A stretch of DNA of 34,446 nt from Clostridia bacterium (lineage in GTDB: Bacteria > Bacillota > Clostridia > Oscillospirales > CAG-272), in contig JAFYMF010000055.1 of NCBI GenBank assembly GCA_017556745.1, positions 64,171-98,616 on the forward strand. Direction: 5' to 3'. Shown here piece by piece: positions 9,035-17,859 of the stretch. Position numbers and translations under genes: made by a program. How positions within the stretch are numbered: position 1 is the stretch's first letter; each line of letters opens with the position of its first letter. The notes beneath the pieces are model-generated. The model was not told the origin of the DNA. It saw nothing but the letters and a program-made list of their open reading frames with translations, and searched no databases.

Positions 9035-10396
9035 TTACTTCAAAAGAGAACTCTCTCGCTCCCATGATTCTTTCACCGTCTTTTTAACTTCATCAAAATT
9101 GATCTTACCCTGTGCATATCTAAGCAATGCCGCACCGAAATTTTCTTTAAACACACTTCCGGGAAACACTGTAAATACCCAGCTCACGTTCTCTGTTTTT
9201 CCGTCTGACATATAGCGCTTTACCTCTTTTGCAAGAGGATCACCGGGTATCTCATTATCTTTGAACGTGCTGAACGGAGTTGTGAATCCAAGCTTATCAG
9301 TGACGTATTTTTTTCCTGTATCGGACGAGAACAGCCAATCGAGGAACTCAAAGGACATCTTTTGCTTATCTGCCGAAACCTGACTGTTGACCGCAAGGTA
9401 ATTTTCGGTACCGATGCAGAGACCCTGCTTCTCTTCACCGTCAACACCCATATATATGGGGAGCATCTTTATCTTGTCTGACTTAACTGTGTTACCCGCG
9501 ACGCCCTTTATATCGTTCCATGCCCAGGTGCCGTTCTGTACCATAGCACACTGCCCCAGAGCAAATTCACTCATTGAATCGCTCACAAGCTTTGTTCCGA
9601 GCTTACCCGGTTCTGTAACAGAATTAAGAATATAGAGGTCAAAAATATTCTTGTAATTATCTCCGTAGGTGAAATTCAGCTTTGTCACGGTACTGTCGGT
9701 CAGATCTGTTTTATTGTCTCTGAACTCATAATACACAGGAAGATTTGCAAGGTGAGTCTGCCAACGCCAATCGTCGCCGGGCTTAAGTGAAGTGGAGGCA
9801 AATACTCCGGCTATACCGAGCTCAGAGAGTCTTGCAGTCATATCCTCAACAACCGCCTTAAGCTCTGCAAAGGTGTCAACCTCGTCCATTGATGCAATAC
9901 TGTTGTTTCTGCCGGAGAGTGCAAAATACTTGTCGGTTATTTCTTCGTTATAGATGATACCGTACCCCTCTACCACGTAGGGTATACCGTATACTCCGTT
10001 GCCGCTTTTTATCGCAAGGGATTTATCCGAAAGGTATTCGTATAACTTACTTTCTGACATATCTGCGCAATAGTCCTTCCAGGCAGAGTAACCTATAGGA
10101 CCGTTTATTTGGAAGATAGTAGGAGCATCTGACTTAGCTATCTCGGATTTTAGGGTCTGCTCATAAGTGTTTGCGGCAGCAGTTACGACCTTAACGGTAA
10201 CTCCCGTCTCCTCTTTATATTTTCTGGCTATTTCCTCATACACTTCAGCCACCTCGGGCTTAAAATTAAGAAAATAGATTTCCCCCTTGTTCTCATCTTC
10301 TCCGGTGACAGAGCAAGCGGAAAGGCAGAAAATAAGGGTGACTGAAACCATCACCGCAAGCAAGATCGCCGCGCGGCTTTTTTTCATTTTTATCAT
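9035..10396 (-). CDS. Sugar ABC transporter solute-binding lipoprotein (family 1)
   Basis: Extracellular lipid-anchored binding protein that delivers oligosaccharide to the two downstream permeases. With the start at 10396 it has 453 residues; that ATG is preceded by AGGAG 6 nt upstream, and a longer in-frame start at 10447 has no such signal. The signal peptide MIKMKKSRAAILL... ends in the lipobox LSAC with lipid-modified Cys28. The mature part shows the usual family-1 features such as GEIYFLNFKPEV near the start and NGTWAWND in the second lobe. It is first in the operon with two permeases and malQ, so a maltodextrin ligand is likely but unproven. Confidence 0.93.
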   Translation of the reverse strand: MIKMKKSRAAILLAVMVSVTLIFCLSACSVTGEDENKGEIYFLNFKPEVAEVYEEIARKYKEETGVTVKVVTAAANTYEQTLKSEIAKSDAPTIFQINGPIGYSAWKDYCADMSESKLYEYLSDKSLAIKSGNGVYGIPYVVEGYGIIYNEEITDKYFALSGRNNSIASMDEVDTFAELKAVVEDMTARLSELGIAGVFASTSLKPGDDWRWQTHLANLPVYYEFRDNKTDLTDSTVTKLNFTYGDNYKNIFDLYILNSVTEPGKLGTKLVSDSMSEFALGQCAMVQNGTWAWNDIKGVAGNTVKSDKIKMLPIYMGVDGEEKQGLCIGTENYLAVNSQVSADKQKMSFEFLDWLFSSDTGKKYVTDKLGFTTPFSTFKDNEIPGDPLAKEVKRYMSDGKTENVSWVFTVFPGSVFKENFGAALLRYAQGKINFDEVKKTVKESWERESSLLK

Positions 10397-10556
10397 GTTT
10401 TTTCTCCTATTCTGAATATGTCGCTTGGTTTTCGTTTTTTCGCTCAAAGGTATTCTGCTTCCGTTAGAGAGAATTTATTCACTGAAGTCAAAATCAATTT
10501 GTTTTTTCTGACAAAATGTATTTTTTCAAAAACCAGCTTTTTATTATATATTGTTG
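10397..10556. other. Divergent intergenic region upstream of the sugar-binding protein gene
   Basis: AT-rich spacer between the minus-strand sugar operon and the plus-strand housekeeping operon. A TTGACT at about 10490 (minus strand) could be a -35 box, but the -10 at the right distance (TCTAAC) is poor, so I do not call a promoter for the sugar operon. I see no clear LacI-type operator or catabolite-response palindrome. Confidence 0.4.
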
Positions 10557-10585
10557 TAGACATTTTTTCCTTTTCGTGGTACAAT
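10557..10585 (+). promoter_or_regulatory. Sigma-A promoter of the MBL-gltX-glnS-metY-ybaB-recR operon
   Basis: TAGACA (10557-10562), a 17-nt spacer and TACAAT (10580-10585) precede the first gene by about 35 nt. No other convincing promoter is seen in the short gaps of the operon. Confidence 0.75.
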
Positions 10586-10619
10586 ATAAGATGTATAATT
10601 ATTTTTGCGTGGTGAAAAG

Positions 10620-11255
10620 ATGTTAAATGTAATCAATCTGCACGGCGGTCCATACTCTGCTAACAGCTTTCTTGTTTTTGACGATGTTTCAAAAGAAGCC
10701 GCATTATTCGATCCCGCAGTGTCAACAGACAGTTTTGCAGAAGCAACCGAGAAAATGGGACTGAGTCTTAAATATCTTGTCCTGACACATGGACATTACG
10801 ATCACATGATCACATTAAACGATTTCAGAGCGCAGTATCCCGATGCCGTTACCGCTATATCCGTAGAGGATGCGATATGCTTTGAGGATCCCATACGTAG
10901 CTGCGCATCATTCTTCTCTGTACCTGAGTTCCGTTCGGCAAAACCCGAGATGATTTTATCAGAGGGCAGTATCCTGACTCTCGGAAAAGAAGAGATAAAG
11001 GTCATCGCTACACCGGGTCACACCCCCGGATGTCTCTGTTTTATTTTCGGAGAAGAGATGATCACCGGGGACACTTTGTTCCGTGACAGCATCGGCAGAA
11101 GCGACCTGCCCGGCGGTAATTCGTCAGTTTTGTTTGACACACTTGCACGTCTTGTCTCACTTGATACCGATTATGTGATATACCCCGGTCACGGAGATAA
11201 TACAACTCTTTCACGAGAGAGAAAGTTCAACCCCTTTTTAAGAGAAATAAAATAA
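10620..11255 (+). CDS. MBL-fold metallo-hydrolase (glyoxalase II-like)
   Basis: Cytoplasmic hydrolase of the metallo-beta-lactamase superfamily, 211 residues. The metal-binding motif THGHYDH gives His57, His59, Asp61 and His62; further ligands are in TPGHTPG, GDTLFRDSIGRSD and YPGHGD, the spacing of the glyoxalase II / YcbL-like subgroup. The ATG at 10620 is chosen over an in-frame TTG 15 nt earlier because it follows GGTGAAAAG and gives the family's usual N-terminus. It is first in a six-gene plus-strand operon. The substrate (a thioester such as a glutathione or bacillithiol analogue) is not evident. Confidence 0.9.
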   Translation: MLNVINLHGGPYSANSFLVFDDVSKEAALFDPAVSTDSFAEATEKMGLSLKYLVLTHGHYDHMITLNDFRAQYPDAVTAISVEDAICFEDPIRSCASFFSVPEFRSAKPEMILSEGSILTLGKEEIKVIATPGHTPGCLCFIFGEEMITGDTLFRDSIGRSDLPGGNSSVLFDTLARLVSLDTDYVIYPGHGDNTTLSRERKFNPFLREIK

Positions 11256-11279
11256 CAGTTTATATAACGGAGAATTAAA

Positions 11280-12926
11280 ATGGATTTCGAACGTCTTGCT
11301 GAGTTACTTTACCCGAATATTACCACTCTCCCCGAGGATATGGAGGCGAAATATCCTCCGAGAGATCTTCCCGAGGGTGCTAAGGTCACCCGATTTGCAC
11401 CCAGCCCCACAGGATTTATTCACCTTGGAAACCTGTACGGTGCGCTTATTGATGAAAGACTTGCTCATCAGTCCGGCGGTGTGTTTATGCTCCGTATTGA
11501 GGACACCGACGCCAAGCGTGAGGTAGAGGGCGGTGTTTCTCTTATCATCGATATGCTTGATAAGTTTAACATTCACTTTGACGAGGGCGCTACCGCTGAC
11601 GGAGACAACGGCGCATACGGTCCCTACCGCCAGTCACAGAGAAAGGAAATTTATCAGACTTACGCAAAGCAGCTTGTCAGAGAGGGCCATGCATACCCCT
11701 GCTTCTGCTCTCCCGAGGAGCTTGACGCTATCCGCGCTGAGCAGGAGAGCATCAAGATGACTCCCGGTTACTACGGTAAGTGGGCAAAGTGGCGCGATGC
11801 GGATATTGAGGCAATTGAGGAAAAGCTGAACGCAGGTGTTCCCTTTGTTCTCCGTCTCCGTTCTCAGGGCGAGGACGGTCAGAGCTTCAAGTTTGACGAC
11901 CTTGTAAAGGGTAAGATAGACGTTACCGCTAACTTTATCGACCACGTTATACTGAAGTCTGACGGTATTCCCGACTATCACTTCGCACACGCGGTAGACG
12001 ATCACCTGATGCGTACCACTCACGTTGTAAGAGATGAAAGCTGGCTTCCCAGTCTTCCTTTCCACATTGAGCTGTTCCGTACTCTCGGCTTTAAGATGCC
12101 CAAGTACATTCACACCGCTCAGGTACTTAAGCTTGACGACGGCAAGAAGAGAAAGCTTTCAAAGAGAAAGGACCCAGAGTTTGCAATGTCCTTCTTCTAT
12201 GCCTCCGGTTATCCTGTGCTCGTTACCACCGAGTATATGATGACTCTTCTCAACTCAAACTTTGAAGAGTGGAGACTGGCTAATCCCGATCTTCCCTACA
12301 CTGATTTCCCCTTCACTGTCAAGAAGATGAGTCCCTCCGGATGTCTGTTTGACTTTGACAAATTAAACGATATATCCAAGACCATACTCTCAAAGCTTTC
12401 CGCTGACGAGATGTATGATGCTTCCCTTGAATGGGCAGAGAGCTTTGCCCCTGACTTTGCAGTCCTTCTCTCAAGAGCCCCCGAGTATTCAAAGGCCATC
12501 CTTTCCATCGGACGCGGCGGCAAGAAGCCTCGTAAGGACATCACCGTGTTCTCCGATCTTCCGAAATATATGGGCTTCTTCTTTGATGAGCTGTTCACTG
12601 AGGTTGAGGAATATCCCGAATCCTTTAATAATGGCGACATCAAGAAAGTTCTATCAGATTTCGTATCGGTTTACAGCCCGGACGACGATCAGAACCAGTG
12701 GTTCGATAAGGTAAAGGCAACCGCAAAGGATAACGGCTTCTGCCCCGATATGAAGGAATACAAGGCTAATCCCGACAGCTACAAGGGCAGTGTTGCAGAC
12801 GTAAGTATGTTCCTGCGCGTAGCTATCACAGGACGTCAGAATTCCCCGGATCTTTACACAGTAATGCAGATTCTGGGTTATGATAAAACTATTAATCGCT
12901 TAAATAGCAGAATGGAGACCCTTTGA
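11280..12926 (+). CDS. gltX: Glutamate--tRNA ligase (long form)
   Basis: Charges tRNA with glutamate. The class I signature is PSPTGFIHLGN (residues 41-51, HIGH-type) and the KMSKS-type loop is KLSKRK near residue 291. At 548 residues it is longer than the ordinary bacterial enzyme (about 470-490), with a ~30-residue N-terminal extension before RFAPSPTG and a divergent C-terminal half, so it belongs to a long clostridial subgroup. Its stop is directly followed by glnS, and GGAG within its last codons serves as the glnS ribosome binding site. With a GlnRS present, this enzyme could be a strictly discriminating GluRS; whether another gltX exists elsewhere is unknown. Confidence 0.93.
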   Translation: MDFERLAELLYPNITTLPEDMEAKYPPRDLPEGAKVTRFAPSPTGFIHLGNLYGALIDERLAHQSGGVFMLRIEDTDAKREVEGGVSLIIDMLDKFNIHFDEGATADGDNGAYGPYRQSQRKEIYQTYAKQLVREGHAYPCFCSPEELDAIRAEQESIKMTPGYYGKWAKWRDADIEAIEEKLNAGVPFVLRLRSQGEDGQSFKFDDLVKGKIDVTANFIDHVILKSDGIPDYHFAHAVDDHLMRTTHVVRDESWLPSLPFHIELFRTLGFKMPKYIHTAQVLKLDDGKKRKLSKRKDPEFAMSFFYASGYPVLVTTEYMMTLLNSNFEEWRLANPDLPYTDFPFTVKKMSPSGCLFDFDKLNDISKTILSKLSADEMYDASLEWAESFAPDFAVLLSRAPEYSKAILSIGRGGKKPRKDITVFSDLPKYMGFFFDELFTEVEEYPESFNNGDIKKVLSDFVSVYSPDDDQNQWFDKVKATAKDNGFCPDMKEYKANPDSYKGSVADVSMFLRVAITGRQNSPDLYTVMQILGYDKTINRLNSRMETL

Positions 12927-12928
12927 TC

Positions 12929-14593
12929 ATGGAAGAAATGTCATCCAACTTTATACACGAGATAATCGATGCTGACCTTGCCGAGGGTAAGGTTGAAAAG
13001 ATCCACACACGCTTCCCCCCCGAGCCTAACGGTTACCTTCATATAGGCAGTGCCAAGGCGATATACATCAACTACGGTACTGCAAAGAAGTACGGCGGTC
13101 TGTTCAATCTCCGCTACGACGATACCAACCCCTCAAAGGAAGATACCGAGTACGTTGACTCCATCTACCGTGACCTTGAGTGGCTGGGTGCAATACCCGA
13201 AGGTGGTATTTTCTACGGCTCCGACTATTTTGACAAGTGCTACGAATTCGCTCTCAAGCTTATCCGCGATGGAAAGGCGTACGTTTGCGACCTTTCTAAG
13301 GAAGAAATGGAGAGCATGCGCGGTGACTTCAACACTCCCGGTAAGAACAGCCCCTATCGTGACCGCTCTGTTGAGGAGAACCTTGCTCTCTTCGAGAAAA
13401 TGAAGAACGGCGAGTTCCCGGACGGTGCTTGTACCCTCCGTGCGAAGATAGACATGGCGTCCCCTAACATGAACATGCGTGACCCTGCTATCTACCGTAT
13501 AGTTCACACATCTCACCACCGCCAGGGCGACAAGTGGTGTCTGTACCCTCTCTACGACTATGCTCATCCCATTCAGGATGCTCTTGAGGGTATCTCCCAC
13601 TCTCTCTGCTCTATCGAGTTTGAAAATCACCGTCCCCTTTACAACTGGGTAGTTGAGAATATCGGATTTGAGCCCGCACCTCATCAGTATGAGTTTGCAA
13701 GACTTAACGTTACCTATACCGTAATGAGTAAGCGTTATCTCAGAATGCTGGTTGAGACCGGAATGGTAGACGGCTGGGACGATCCCCGTATGCCTACCCT
13801 CTGCGGTATGCGCCGCCGCGGCTACACTCCCTCCTCTATATTTGAGTTTGTCCGCCGTGCAGGTATTGCAAAGGCATACAGCGTGGTTGACGTAGAGCTT
13901 CTTGAACACTGTGTCCGTGAGGAGCTTAATACCACCGCCAAGAGACGTGTTGCAGTCCTTGACCCCGTTAAGGTAATTATCGACAACTATCCCGAGGACA
14001 AGGTAGAATATTTCGAGCTTCCCAATAACCCCGGCGATCCCGAGGCAGGTACCAGAAAGGTTCCCTTCACTCGCGAGCTCTATATTGAGCGCGCAGACTT
14101 TGCAGAGGTTCCGCCTCCCAAGTTCTTCAGAATGAAGCCCGACGGAGAGGTTCGTCTCATGGGCGGATATATTGCTAAGTGTGTCTCCCTTGAGCACGAT
14201 GAAAAGGGTGAGGTTTCCTGCATCCACTGTACCGTCGATCTTGAAACCGGTAACGGAAACCCTGTTGACGGACGTAAGATCAAGGGCACTATCCATTGGC
14301 TCTCCGCTTCTCACGCAGAAGACAGAACCGTTATGCTCTATGACAGACTCTTCGATATCCCCAACATCTGCGAGATTCCCGATAACGTTGACAGAGACGA
14401 GTACTTCAACTCTCATCTTAACCGCGATTCCGTTACAGAGCTTATGGTAAAGGTAGAGCCTGCTCTCGGAGAAGCTCAACCCGAGGAGCACTTCCAGTTT
14501 GTACGTAACGGTTACTTTGTAGCTGACATAAACGATCCTAAGGTATTTAACCGCATCGTCAGCCTTAAGGACAGCTACAAGCCTCAGAACTGA
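12929..14593 (+). CDS. glnS: Glutamine--tRNA ligase
   Basis: Directly attaches glutamine to tRNA-Gln. Class I signatures are PPEPNGYLHIGSAKAIYINY (the HIGH motif is HIGS) and VMSKR for KMSKS; the FDIPN and NPVDGRKIKGTIHW segments of the C-terminal anticodon-binding beta-barrels are typical of GlnRS. It has 554 residues, as in E. coli. The ATG at 12929 is preferred because GGAG lies 11 nt upstream; a TTG at 12923 would overlap the gltX stop. Most Firmicutes make Gln-tRNA by GatCAB transamidation, so a GlnRS here is a lineage-specific trait, possibly ancestral transfer. Confidence 0.95.
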   Translation: MEEMSSNFIHEIIDADLAEGKVEKIHTRFPPEPNGYLHIGSAKAIYINYGTAKKYGGLFNLRYDDTNPSKEDTEYVDSIYRDLEWLGAIPEGGIFYGSDYFDKCYEFALKLIRDGKAYVCDLSKEEMESMRGDFNTPGKNSPYRDRSVEENLALFEKMKNGEFPDGACTLRAKIDMASPNMNMRDPAIYRIVHTSHHRQGDKWCLYPLYDYAHPIQDALEGISHSLCSIEFENHRPLYNWVVENIGFEPAPHQYEFARLNVTYTVMSKRYLRMLVETGMVDGWDDPRMPTLCGMRRRGYTPSSIFEFVRRAGIAKAYSVVDVELLEHCVREELNTTAKRRVAVLDPVKVIIDNYPEDKVEYFELPNNPGDPEAGTRKVPFTRELYIERADFAEVPPPKFFRMKPDGEVRLMGGYIAKCVSLEHDEKGEVSCIHCTVDLETGNGNPVDGRKIKGTIHWLSASHAEDRTVMLYDRLFDIPNICEIPDNVDRDEYFNSHLNRDSVTELMVKVEPALGEAQPEEHFQFVRNGYFVADINDPKVFNRIVSLKDSYKPQN

Positions 14594-14616
14594 TTTTATA
14601 TAAGGAGACCCTAAAA

Positions 14617-15897
14617 ATGGCAGATTACAAGATAAATACAAAATGTGTGCAGGCAGGCTACACCCCCAAAAACGGTGAGCCCCGCATCCTTCCCATATAC
14701 CAGTCCACCACCTTTAAGTATGAGTCCAGCGAGCAGATGGGCAACCTCTTTGACTTAAAGGAGAGCGGATATTTCTACACCCGTCTTCAGAACCCCACAA
14801 ACGATCAGGTAGCAGCAAGAATTTGCGCTCTTGAGGGTGGTGCGGCAGCTATGCTCACCTCCTCCGGTCAGGCAGCAAACTTCTACTCCATCTTTAACAT
14901 CGCATCCGCCGGTGACCACATCGTTTCCTCCTCCGCTATATATGGCGGTACCTTTAATCTTCTCTCTGTAACCATGAAGAAGATGGGCATTGAGACCACC
15001 TTTGTTCATCCCGAGTGCACCGAGGAAGAGCTTCGTGCGGCTTTCCGTCCCAATACCAAGGCTGTATTTGCAGAGACTATCGCAAACCCTGCTCTTATTG
15101 TTCTTGATATTGAGAAGTTTGCAAAGGCTGCCCATGATAACGGTGTACCCCTTATAGTTGACAACACCTTCCCCACCCCGGTAAACTGTAGACCATTCGA
15201 GTTCGGTGCAGACATCGTTACTCACTCCACCACAAAGTATCTTGACGGTCACGCTGCAACCGTGGGCGGTGCAATAATCGACAGCGGTAATTTCGACTGG
15301 TCTAAGTACCCCGACAAGTTCCCCGGTCTCACCACTCCCGACGATTCCTATCACGGCGTTACCTATACCGAGATGTTCGGTAAGGGTGCATTCATCACCA
15401 AGGCTACCGCTCAGATAATGAGAGACCTTGGTTCTATACAGTCTCCTCAGAACGCATTTCTCATCAATATGGGCATCGAGACTCTCGCTCTGAGAATGGA
15501 GAAGCACTGTGAGAACGCTCTTTATATAGCAAAGGCACTTGAGAAGGATGACCGCATTTCCTGGGTTGAATACCCCGGTCTTGAGTCCAGTAAATATCAC
15601 GCTCTTGCCGAGAAGTATATGCCCAAGGGCACCTGCGGTGTTATCTCCTTCGGTATCCGCGGCGGCCGTGAGGCGGCAACCAAATTTATGGACAGCCTCC
15701 GCCTTGCAGCTATCGTTACCCACGTTGCGGATGTACGTACCTGCGTGCTTCATCCCGCATCCACCACTCACAGACAGCTCACCGACGAGCAGATGATTGC
15801 CGGCGGTATCTCCCCCGACCTCATCCGTCTTTCCGTGGGTATTGAGGATAAAGAGGATATTCTCGCTGATATTATGTCAGCTCTCGATAATATATAA
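14617..15897 (+). CDS. metY: O-acetylhomoserine aminocarboxypropyltransferase / cysteine synthase (MetY type)
   Basis: PLP enzyme of the Cys/Met metabolism family that makes homocysteine from O-acetylhomoserine and sulfide. The PLP lysine is Lys207 in HSTTKYLDGHA, with VDNTFPTP (181-188) carrying the Asp that contacts the pyridine ring, and SSGQAANFY (82-90) at the phosphate site. The 426 residues fit the MetY branch, longer than MetB/MetC. It follows glnS by 23 nt with AAGGAG before ATG. Sulfur metabolism has no evident link to its operon partners. No SAM or T-box leader was seen upstream. Confidence 0.95.
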   Translation: MADYKINTKCVQAGYTPKNGEPRILPIYQSTTFKYESSEQMGNLFDLKESGYFYTRLQNPTNDQVAARICALEGGAAAMLTSSGQAANFYSIFNIASAGDHIVSSSAIYGGTFNLLSVTMKKMGIETTFVHPECTEEELRAAFRPNTKAVFAETIANPALIVLDIEKFAKAAHDNGVPLIVDNTFPTPVNCRPFEFGADIVTHSTTKYLDGHAATVGGAIIDSGNFDWSKYPDKFPGLTTPDDSYHGVTYTEMFGKGAFITKATAQIMRDLGSIQSPQNAFLINMGIETLALRMEKHCENALYIAKALEKDDRISWVEYPGLESSKYHALAEKYMPKGTCGVISFGIRGGREAATKFMDSLRLAAIVTHVADVRTCVLHPASTTHRQLTDEQMIAGGISPDLIRLSVGIEDKEDILADIMSALDNI

Positions 15898-15923
15898 TCT
15901 ATAACGAAAGGCAGAATAATAAA

Positions 15924-16271
15924 ATGAAAGCAAGACTTCCCAAGGGTATGGGCGGCGGCCCCGGTAATATGAATTCCATGCTTCGCCAGGCACAGAAGAT
16001 GCAGGAGGATATGCAGACTCTTCAGGCAGAGCTTGACGAGAAGGAATACGAGGTGTCTGCCGGCGGCGGAGTGGTAAAGGTAAAGATCAACGGCAAGCGT
16101 GAGATCCTCGGCATTGATATTGCCGAAGAGGTAGTTGATCCCGACGATATTGAGACTCTTTCCGATATTCTCGTTGCGGCAGTTAACGAGGCTATCAAGA
16201 AGGTTGACGACACCAACTCTGCGGAGATGAACAAGATCACGTCCGGTCTTAACATCCCCGGTATAATGTAA
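15924..16271 (+). CDS. ybaB: YbaB/EbfC-family nucleoid-associated protein
   Basis: Small DNA-binding protein (115 residues) of the YbaB/EbfC family, which forms homodimers and associates with the nucleoid. Characteristic features are the glycine-rich N-terminus (MGGGPGNMNSML), a helix QAQKMQEDMQTLQAEL and the strand GGGVVKVKINGKREI. It is followed after 3 nt by recR, the classical ybaB-recR pair; the usual dnaX partner is absent here. Confidence 0.95.
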   Translation: MKARLPKGMGGGPGNMNSMLRQAQKMQEDMQTLQAELDEKEYEVSAGGGVVKVKINGKREILGIDIAEEVVDPDDIETLSDILVAAVNEAIKKVDDTNSAEMNKITSGLNIPGIM

Positions 16272-16274
16272 CTC

Positions 16275-16874
16275 ATGGCTGAATATATTGAGCCGCTGGA
16301 GGAGCTGATATCACAGTTTCAGCATCTTTCCGGCATCGGCAGAAAAACGGCAGTCCGCCTGGCCTTCTCTGTCCTTGATTATACCGATGAGGAGGCAGAG
16401 GATTTTGCTGAGGCGATAATCCGCGCCAAGAGAGATATCGGTACCTGTCCCGTGTGTCAGAACATATCCGAGGGTGATCTGTGCCCGGTATGTGCCGACA
16501 GCACCAGAGACAGAAGCACAATCTGCGTGGTTGAGGATTGCCGTGCCGTTATGACGATGGAAAGGGTCAGGGAATACCGCGGCCTATATCACGTGCTCCA
16601 CGGTGCACTTTCCCCCATGAACGGCATCACACCCGAGACTCTGCGGATAAAGGAGCTTCTTGCCCGTCTTGAGGACGGTACCGTCAAGGAGATAATCATA
16701 GCCACAAACCCCACCGTTGAGGGTGAGACCACCGCTATGTATATCTCAAAGCTGCTCCGAAACACAGATATCAAGGTCAGCCGTCTTGCCTACGGTATTC
16801 CCGTGGGCGGCGATCTGGAATATGCCGACGAGGTAACTCTCTTCCGCGCCCTTGAGGGCAGACGGGAGCTGTAA
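16275..16874 (+). CDS. recR: Recombination mediator protein RecR
   Basis: Forms a DNA-clamping ring with RecO/RecF to load RecA at gaps. The 199 residues show the N-terminal helix-hairpin-helix (LSGIGRKTAVRLAF, 18-31), a four-cysteine zinc finger (Cys58, Cys61, Cys70, Cys73) and a Toprim domain (about 80-175) including VVEDCRAV and the ATNPTVEGE segment. The ATG lies 3 nt after the ybaB stop with no good ribosome binding site, so translation is probably coupled. It is the last gene before a bidirectional terminator. Confidence 0.97.
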   Translation: MAEYIEPLEELISQFQHLSGIGRKTAVRLAFSVLDYTDEEAEDFAEAIIRAKRDIGTCPVCQNISEGDLCPVCADSTRDRSTICVVEDCRAVMTMERVREYRGLYHVLHGALSPMNGITPETLRIKELLARLEDGTVKEIIIATNPTVEGETTAMYISKLLRNTDIKVSRLAYGIPVGGDLEYADEVTLFRALEGRREL

Positions 16875-16893
16875 AAGAATAGTTTAAACAAAC

Positions 16894-16935
16894 AAAAAGC
16901 AGTATTACCGATAAGTGTCGGCAATGCTGCTTTTT
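16894..16935. terminator. Bidirectional intrinsic terminator between recR and the convergent lipoprotein operon
   Basis: AAAAAGCAG (16894-16902) pairs with CTGCTTTTT (16927-16935), extended by CCGA/TCGG inside. T-runs occur on both strands, so it can end the recR operon (+) and the long lipoprotein/ABC transcript (-). Between it and 17035 I see only AT-rich sequence. Confidence 0.85.
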
Positions 16936-17034
16936 ATTTACAAATTGAGACAAATTTTGAGAATAGATTTGTATGATCAAAAAATAACAAATAAAGATTT
17001 TTATCGTAGCCTATCTCTTTTTCACACATTCTTG

Positions 17035-17829
17035 TTATCCGTACAGAGAAGTGTTGCCAAGTACAACAATACCCAAAATGTCTTTTTTTAGCTCATCCGG
17101 CCAAATCAGTTCACCATCAAGGAATTGAATAATTTGCATATTACTATAATTTTCTCCTTTAGCATAGGCCCCTATAAGTCCACCACAACTGCCAATTGAG
17201 AATATTTTACCGGTGTTATCAATAACTACGAGATGATACCCTGTTTTCAATTGATAACCGGATGAATTCTTCTCGTAACAGGTTGACATAATAGTTGGGA
17301 ATTTTGTGTAATCGCCGTATTTTTCAATCAGATCCACTGAATTATCCATAGTTTCCGAAAGTCCACCAAAGGATATTTCTACATACTGTGCATAACATTC
17401 CCCGACGTATTCTTCTGTGGTAACGGTAAAATCATAGCTTGAAAAGGGAATACCGGGATCAAAAGCAAAATATTTCTGCCAGTTTGCGGCAAAACTCTCA
17501 TATAACTGTGATTCTTGGGTGATCTCATTACCGGCATCATCGTAATATGTCATATTGATGCTCACGGTATAATTTTTATCGCTTTTATTTTCAGCACTGA
17601 GAATGACAGCATTATTTTCTCCGTAAACGTACTTTTTTGCTTTTATAACAAACCCCTCTGCGGAGGTTTCGTCCACCGTGTCGTAGTCCTTTATGGGATC
17701 GTTAAAAGCAAGCACGGAGCTGTTATCATCATTAGTAGTATCATCTACCGACGTATCGGCGTTATTACAACCAATAAGTGTAAGCAACATAAAGAAAATC
17801 ATTAAAATAACAGATATATGTTTTTTCAT
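17035..17829 (-). CDS. Paralogous lipoprotein 7 of the sigma/ABC locus (FxLYD-like domain)
   Basis: 264-residue lipoprotein, function unknown. The signal peptide ends in LIGC (Cys21), followed by a short Asp/Ser-rich linker and the family opener DYDTVDETSAEGF. The central part (about 65-150) has the pattern of an FxLYD/Ig-like fold: AENKSDKNYTVSINMTYYDD, then FAANWQKYFAFDPGIPF. The C-terminal part has LVVIDNTGKIFSIGS and ends WPDELKKDILGIVVLGN. It is close to the genes at 19577 and 20388, even at DNA level, so it is a recent duplicate. It is the last gene of the locus and faces recR across a shared terminator. Confidence 0.88.
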   Translation of the reverse strand: MKKHISVILMIFFMLLTLIGCNNADTSVDDTTNDDNSSVLAFNDPIKDYDTVDETSAEGFVIKAKKYVYGENNAVILSAENKSDKNYTVSINMTYYDDAGNEITQESQLYESFAANWQKYFAFDPGIPFSSYDFTVTTEEYVGECYAQYVEISFGGLSETMDNSVDLIEKYGDYTKFPTIMSTCYEKNSSGYQLKTGYHLVVIDNTGKIFSIGSCGGLIGAYAKGENYSNMQIIQFLDGELIWPDELKKDILGIVVLGNTSLYG

Positions 17830-17859
17830 AAGTACCCCCTCAATTGATAGGTTTTATTA

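Noticed and set aside
13133..14641. 502-residue open frame antisense to glnS
   Set aside because: It lies wholly opposite a well-supported GlnRS gene, has no recognisable domains or ribosome binding site, and long antisense frames are a by-product of the biased codon use of this operon.
14755..15771. 338-residue open frame antisense to metY
   Set aside because: Same reasoning as for the glnS antisense frame; metY is strongly supported by its PLP motifs.
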